Assembly: GCA_008973525.1 (NCBI GenBank)
Contig: WACJ01000180.1
Location: 186,001 to 250,000, forward strand
From: Stenopsyche tienmushanensis
Lineage: Eukaryota; Arthropoda; Insecta; Trichoptera; Stenopsychidae
Direction of reading: 5' to 3'
DNA: 64,000 nucleotides
The translations under genes and the position numbers were made by a program. Below are positions 58,565-64,000 of this stretch, in pieces. The first letter of the stretch is position 1, and each line of letters opens with the position of its first letter. The notes under the pieces were generated by a model. It searched no databases, was not told the DNA's origin, and saw only the letters and a program-made list of their open reading frames with translations.

Positions 58565-61160
58565 TATTTTTTTAATTGCATTGCGTGCACATTGCACTGA
58601 GCTCAAGCTTTAATAATAGTTTTTAATCCCCCTAATATTATATATGATTGTTTGAATTTGTATTTATAAAAAAGGTAAAAATCAGGATTATAGCGCGTAT
58701 CTTTGATTGAGTTATAAGTTTTATTGGATAATGTTTCATTTTGATATCCTACGAATACAATGAAGGCTACGCAAAAATCTTATCCATTATTTGTGGCATG
58801 TTTGACAAAAACAAGGACTTTTTATCGGCGTGTAAAAATATCCAATATTCAGTTTACTCAATTTTATAACGGAATAAAAAACATCAAGTATCTCCTTAAG
58901 TATGAAATATAATATACTGATGGCAATGGCAAAGTCACCTTAAAAATATACTCACGAAACATTGGATTCCTTTTGGATAAAATACGACAAATCCCAATTG
59001 AAATGCTTTTAACGAATGGATTTAACGAATGGATATGCTTTTAACGAATGGATTTACTATCACACAATATTACATCATTCAGATATATTACAATATAATC
59101 CCTCGTTAACCATGGAAGCTATGTTCCGCCAACTTGTCGCGGATAATTAGATTTGGCATCCATACAACAACACGATTCCTTGTAAATGTACAAACAATAT
59201 CAATAAATAAATCTGAAAAAACCACATAATTTTATTTCATAGCCCATCGAATAAATACCGGGGGTATGAATAAAATATCGGAATAAAAAAGACATCAGAG
59301 TATTTCCAAAGAGACACGATTTATTGAAAAGCAAGATAGTAGCAGAGAAAAGGCTACATAATTCACCACTTTATAAGCAGATCCTCGAGAAATAGATCGA
59401 CATTTCTTCCTCGTGGACATCAAACGCGGCAAAAAAAGTGATTTTTTATTTGACAGCATCATATTCAATACAAGAACGATCTTAGAACCTCTAAAATGTA
59501 TGCATGTTTGAGATACATCTCATTCAGATTCATCGAAGGAATATAAATCAATATAAAATCAACCTCTAGATCAAATCATCTCGAGTAATATTTTGGCCAA
59601 GTGTTGGTAAAGTAAATTAGATCTTGACTCTTTTCAGAGTAGCAAAGAAAAGTTTCAGGTTTTAATACAGACTATGGAATTATTTTTCATCAAATCCAAA
59701 AATTTGGATGATTAGAAATATCGAAAATAACAATGACTGAATTTGCAAAATATACCTACCTAAAATACCCATTCAGATATCTATTAATATTTTTGAACCA
59801 ATAACCCAAGCTAAATCTGAACAAGACTAAAATAAATAAACCAATCGATGATTTACGATTACATGAAAGGTAAAGAAGTATTATTATCGATCCAAAGTGG
59901 GAAGGTTTGAAAATAGCAATGATTCAAGTGTGAGATAAATTTGATGGACAACTATGATTGACGGATGAAATCATACAACTAATGAATGATGCTGGAAAGT
60001 TTAAATGTAATAATCAAATAGATTATAATAACATTCATCCGCAAATAGGATAAGATCAAAGAAACCAATGAAAATTATGTATAATATATAGAAAATAATT
60101 CTAAAAATCAGATTTGGTTTTATCAAGTTAATGCTATTATATATATTCAGAATTCAAAATTTATATTAATAAATACGATGTATGTAGTACTTATTTTTAC
60201 TTCATTGTCTATTAGCGAATATATTTAATTAGGTTTAAGTTCACATATATTTGCCTTAATAATTTTAAGCAGCTTAAAATTAGCATAATATAAATATTTT
60301 CACCTGAAGAAATATATGATTTTTTTTTCATAAAATTATGAGCATAAACCTAATCAATCTTATTGCGCTAAACGAAATGAACGCAAAAATTCACAAATGT
60401 TTACTGTTTAATTAAAAGTGTTATCACACCTTTATTGTGCCGGTAAACTTCTTATTGACTGCTTTACTAACAGTCGATCTCATAAACAATTGCTTTGATC
60501 AGCCGAAAAAGTTTGATAGCTTTGGTCGTTAATCTTTTAGTATTGCCTTCCATTTCATCAATATTTTTTGCCTGTGGAAGCATCTTATATTGGCTTAATG
60601 TTTCATTTGTAGTCTGTTGAATTACAAAAATATTATAATAAAAGCTCTCTCCACCCTGCGGCCCCGCTTCACTTAACCAGACCAATATGCGCCAACATGG
60701 TGCATCCGTTAAACGGCTAAACGTCTCGCAAAACAAATTGCGTACACAAACTATGCTCGCACTAATTCAAAAATATTTACAAATGTGCGTACAATAACTC
60801 TTCAAAGTGTCATCATAATCAAATGAATGGTATAGAAACGTATACACCACAGATTACAGACATTCATTTTTATGTATAGATTTTATTTGCGCGTATCCAA
60901 TTTTCGATAATAAACTTCTGCCGTTATCGTTTCGCTCGATTTGAGAAGTTTATAATAAATAGCTCCCGTTACATTCCATCAAATACATAAAATAACCCTC
61001 CAAAGTAACAACCCCAGCTTGGACGTTTGGGGACAGTTTGTGCGTTATCCAAATATCCATCTTGCTAACTTTACCAATGCATTATAAAAAAAAATATTAA
61101 AATATTTTACCAATCGTCTTTAGTTTGACTTGGCAGTGAAAAATAGATATTATCATCTAT
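58565..61160. other. No feature recognised; short direct repeats at 59005-59057
   Basis: AT-rich. The word ttaacgaatgga occurs three times at 59008-59054, a local duplication. The 89-codon minus frame at 60467-60736 has no recognisable motif. Confidence 0.45.
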
Positions 61161-61164
61161 ATTA

Positions 61165-61520
61165 TCTATATATATAAAAATCAATGTGTGTCACATCAAA
61201 ATTTGCTAAGGTAAACAAAGCCTTTTGTCAACTATGCCGTGAGGCGGTAATGGCATGTCCGGTTTGGTAAGGTATAAGCCTTTAGTCAACTATGCTGCAA
61301 GTCGGTGACGCGGGTCGACAGTCGCTTTTCGAGGTGAGGGAGAGCCACACATGCTTTTGGATCCTAACCTCTCAGCCCCACAGCAATACATCGCATAGCT
61401 CTACTATTGCCTTTCTTTCTAAGCGCGTGTTGTTAAGCAACCATATCCAACATATGCGTCTCTTTATCAATAAATAAACAAATCAATCATTCATGTTTTC
61501 TAAAAGCGAGTACCCGCTAA
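61165..61520 (+). mobile_element. Probable non-autonomous Helitron
   Basis: The 5' end TCTATATATATAAAAATCAA is the usual start of insect Helitrons (TC after a host A). The 3' end carries a small hairpin agcgagtacccgct followed by CTAA, fitting the CTRR terminus; the expected host T after it is replaced by G. Inside, a segment of about 60 bp is repeated in diverged form (taaggtaaacaaagcctttt and taaggtataagcctttagtc, each followed by gtcaactatg). No Rep/helicase sequence is present. Confidence 0.5.
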
Positions 61521-61828
61521 GCAAAGCAATGCCCAACCTTGGATGAATCTTCACACATAACAAATCAATCAATAGCGAAATAAACTCCAGGATTCAACAC
61601 GGTATGAGGAGCTATCATTGCCTGAAAAATATATTAACACTTAACCGACCGCACGATTTCACCTGAAACTTACGCCTGAAACCGCATGTTTTTTGAAAAA
61701 TTTAACTGAAAACAATAGATTTCGTAAATTCAGCATAACATTTGAACCTTTTAACCGACTTGAATAAAAATTATAATTTATTATTTTCTATTGTTTTTTA
61801 GAATCTTAAATAATTAAATCGCTGTTTT

Positions 61829-62198
61829 TGGACAGGGGTTGCCATCTTTTTTACATTTGAAAAGGGAAAAATTAAGAAAATCCGACTTTCAGAGAATGAT
61901 TAAATTTTAAAAACATTCCCATAGCCTTTGGGCTATGTACGGTTGTAAACTTCGAAATATGGAATTAAATTATTTTAATTATTAAAGTATTAATAAATAG
62001 CCGGGTGTTCGATCGCGTTAAGGTTTTTGGTAAAAAATTAAAAAACGAATTTTGTTTTACCTTATCCGATATTTCGGACCATTCGTCGGGTCCATTTTCA
62101 AGGATTGACTGAAATTGAAGAGACGATGGTAATATTCTGAGAATTTTATCTCCGTATAAAAGTTGGTTGTGTGAAAAAAAGTTGGCAACCCCTGTCCA
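61829..62198. mobile_element. Nested TIR element with ends TGGACAGGGGTTGCCA
   Basis: Left end TGGACAGGGGTTGCCATC followed by a T run; right end, read inward from 62198, TGGACAGGGGTTGCCAAC followed by a T run. CAGGGGTTGCC tips are hAT-like, but the flanking 8-mers are not duplicated (they extend the inverted repeat instead). Confidence 0.6.
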
Positions 62199-62231
62199 GA
62201 AAATTCATGGACAGGGGTTGCCAACTTTTTT
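62175..62231. repeat. Perfect 24 bp hairpin
   Basis: AAAAAAGTTGGCAACCCCTG plus tcca (62175-62198), loop gaaaattca, then the exact complement at 62208-62231. The left arm is the right end of the nested TIR element, so the right arm is a third copy of that end in opposite orientation. Confidence 0.92.
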
Positions 62232-62274
62232 AACTTTTTTTAATTTAAATATGACTCGCGTAAATCTGGAAAAC

Positions 62275-62600
62275 TCTAGTATAGTTATATAGTATAGTTA
62301 TATAGTATAGTTATATAGTATAGTTATATAGTATAGTTATATAGTATAGTTATATAGTATAGTTATATAGTATAGTTATATAGTATAGTTATATAGTATA
62401 GTTATATAGTATATATAGTATATATAGTATAGTTACATAGCATATATATTATATTTACATAGTATATATATAGTATAGTTATATAGTATATATATAGTAT
62501 AGTTATATAGTATAGTTATATAGGATAGTTATATAGTAATTATAGTATAGTTATATAGTATATATAGTATAGTTATATAGTATATATAGTATAGTATAGT
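62275..62600. repeat. 13 bp minisatellite
   Basis: Unit agtatagttatat repeated regularly in the first half, then shortened variants (agtatata, agtatatatagt) in the second half. It lies inside the TTAA-flanked element. Confidence 0.9.
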
Positions 62601-62689
62601 TGGAATATTTGTTTTTTTTTGTATGTAAAGTTGCGTGTGTCGAATCACGCCAACGTGGCGTGAGCGGTCGTTGAAGTGTTAAGAATGAA

Positions 62690-64000
62690 AATGAACATCA
62701 ATATTTAAAAAAAAACTTTAACAATTTACAGTTTGGGTGTTCCGCGGTAAGCTTCGCATAAAGTGCGGGAGATTTCGTGGGAATTTCATGAAACTCTACT
62801 TTTTTCGTAAAATTGATATAATTTCTAAACCAGCTAATAGATTGAAACGAAATTTTAGTGGTGCCTACAAAAGAGCTTACTGCATCGATATATTTAAATA
62901 AAACAGTGGTTTTCAATATGTGGTACGTTTATCAGCTTGATAAAATTCAAAAAATGACTTTCTGACATGAATTGTATATAAAGACATTGATTTAATGACA
63001 CGTTAACACACGAACAAAACATAAGGACAACATTCAGTTAGTTTATCATTATACATACAAATATATTTGAATTGGGTATTTTAACACTGAAAATTGGCGT
63101 GCCTATAATTCTTTGTAATATACTCAAAGTTAAGGAGATAATGTCCAGGTCATTTTGATGCCCGTCTGCAAAATGGAGTGCTCCCAAACGAATCGTAGTC
63201 CCTTTTTCGCATTTACGATGTTAATTCGCCATTAAAACGTATGAATTAACTCTATTTCAACATTCTGATGGGTTGAATTAAATAGCTATTCAAATGCAGC
63301 CCTACTTGTCAAGGTAACCCGATTATCCTGTTGCATGTTGAAAATGTCAATTACGCTTTTGTGATGTAAATTTACTAAATCGCTTAAAGCATTTACTAAT
63401 TCGAATAATTTAATTTTATTTAATCGAACGTCGCGTCGGTAGATCGCTTATATGACATGAGCTAAAAATGTATCCAGCAATTTAGGGGCGTTAATATGAC
63501 GTTGATTAATACGTGTTAATCTGTATCGCATGTGAATTTACGTCTTTCACAACATCAGATGGGGTTGCAACCCGTCAGAAACTTAAATATGCGGGTTGTA
63601 ATTACTTTACTTGACGTTTGACAGCTTCTAAAAGCATTTCAATGGGGTTTGAATGCATACTAGTTAAATTTCAATTGCGTTTCCTGTGCAGTTTAATGAT
63701 TGCGCGAAAATTTATATAAACCGCTTTGATTCAATAGCTAAAATTATAGATAAAAAATATAATTCCGCTCTATATTTCAAATAATTGCCCCCTGTTTTAG
63801 TGTCCTGAGCATGTTATCTTAGGTTAATTGATGTTTTATCCATCTAGTTATCTGAGACATTTAAATTTAGATACAGATATCACTTAATGATCTCATCATT
63901 TACTCATATAGTCGATATTACACCGACAATCGTCTATCTGAAACACTCATTCTTACTAATGTGGGCAAAGGCACACTTAAAGGCCCATTACATACTAATG
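62690..64000. other. No repeat recognised; 63130-63700 may be a conserved non-coding block
   Basis: Not shared with other parts of the window. The stretch 63130-63700 is less A/T-monotonous and has many TAATTA-type and TTGACGTTTGACAG-like words, as in regulatory DNA, but this is an impression without comparative support. Confidence 0.3.

Larger units (their letters stand above)
61638..62678. mobile_element. TTAA-flanked piggyBac-type composite element
   Basis: TTAA at 61634-61637 and 62679-62682. Ends CACTTAACCGACCGCAC and, inward from the right, CACTTCAACGACCGCTCAC are inverted repeats. The 1041 bp interior contains a smaller TIR element (61829-62198), a 24 bp hairpin and a 13 bp tandem repeat array, and no transposase frame. 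The tip sequence differs from the other TTAA elements in the window. Confidence 0.75.

Overview
The window reads as non-coding DNA from an AT-rich arthropod genome, most likely an insect. Evidence: no long open reading frame, no operon structure, poly(A)/poly(T) tracts, and many decayed eukaryotic transposons (several mariner-type lineages, a Tc1-like lineage with a DEAHF motif, hAT, piggyBac and probably Helitron and Mutator-like pieces, LTR-type repeats and one poly(A) retroposon). I found no intact protein-coding gene, tRNA or rRNA. It could be intergenic or part of a very large intron. Three short splice-like blocks on the minus strand (20937-20992, 50632-50663, 50994-51051) are the only hints of host exons and are weak.

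Layout. 0-5 kb: the edge of a TIR element whose second copy lies inverted at 46.8-47.4 kb, then five decayed transposase pieces. 6.6-11.2 kb: a short hAT-type element whose interior is a 56-57 bp minisatellite, an LTR/primer-binding-site junction, mariner family A and B copies, pogo-like ends, and a second minisatellite array without hAT ends. 13-16.4 kb: an unnamed dispersed repeat (R1), a mariner B copy and the first clear copy of an LTR-like repeat that recurs twelve times. 19.5-20.1 kb: a small MITE and a mariner fragment. 24.7-25.9 kb: an R1 copy interrupted by a second hAT/minisatellite element. 27.6-28 kb: a mariner-derived foldback. 30-36.2 kb: LTR-like copies, a second primer-binding-site junction, a complete mariner-B MITE, and a mariner A copy split by a poly(A) retroposon with a 10 bp target duplication. 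38-47.4 kb: further LTR-like fragments, a palindrome-rich piggyBac-type MITE, transposase debris (Tc1-like, mariner, Mutator-like) and the second TIR element. 49-51 kb: two piggyBac-type MITEs, a perfect hairpin and candidate exons. 53-57 kb: a third R1 copy and four LTR-like copies, one with a long (CT)n tract. 61-62.7 kb: a probable Helitron and a TTAA-flanked composite element holding a hairpin and a 13 bp tandem repeat.

The genes do not work together in any pathway; what the window records is a succession of transposon insertions. Most informative are the insertions that can be read precisely from target duplications (two hAT copies with 8 bp duplications, the retroposon in mariner, piggyBac MITEs with TTAA) and the repeated birth of satellite DNA inside transposons (56-57 bp units inside hAT, (CT)n inside the LTR-like family, 13 bp units inside the TTAA element). 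All family assignments rest on motif reading without database searches.
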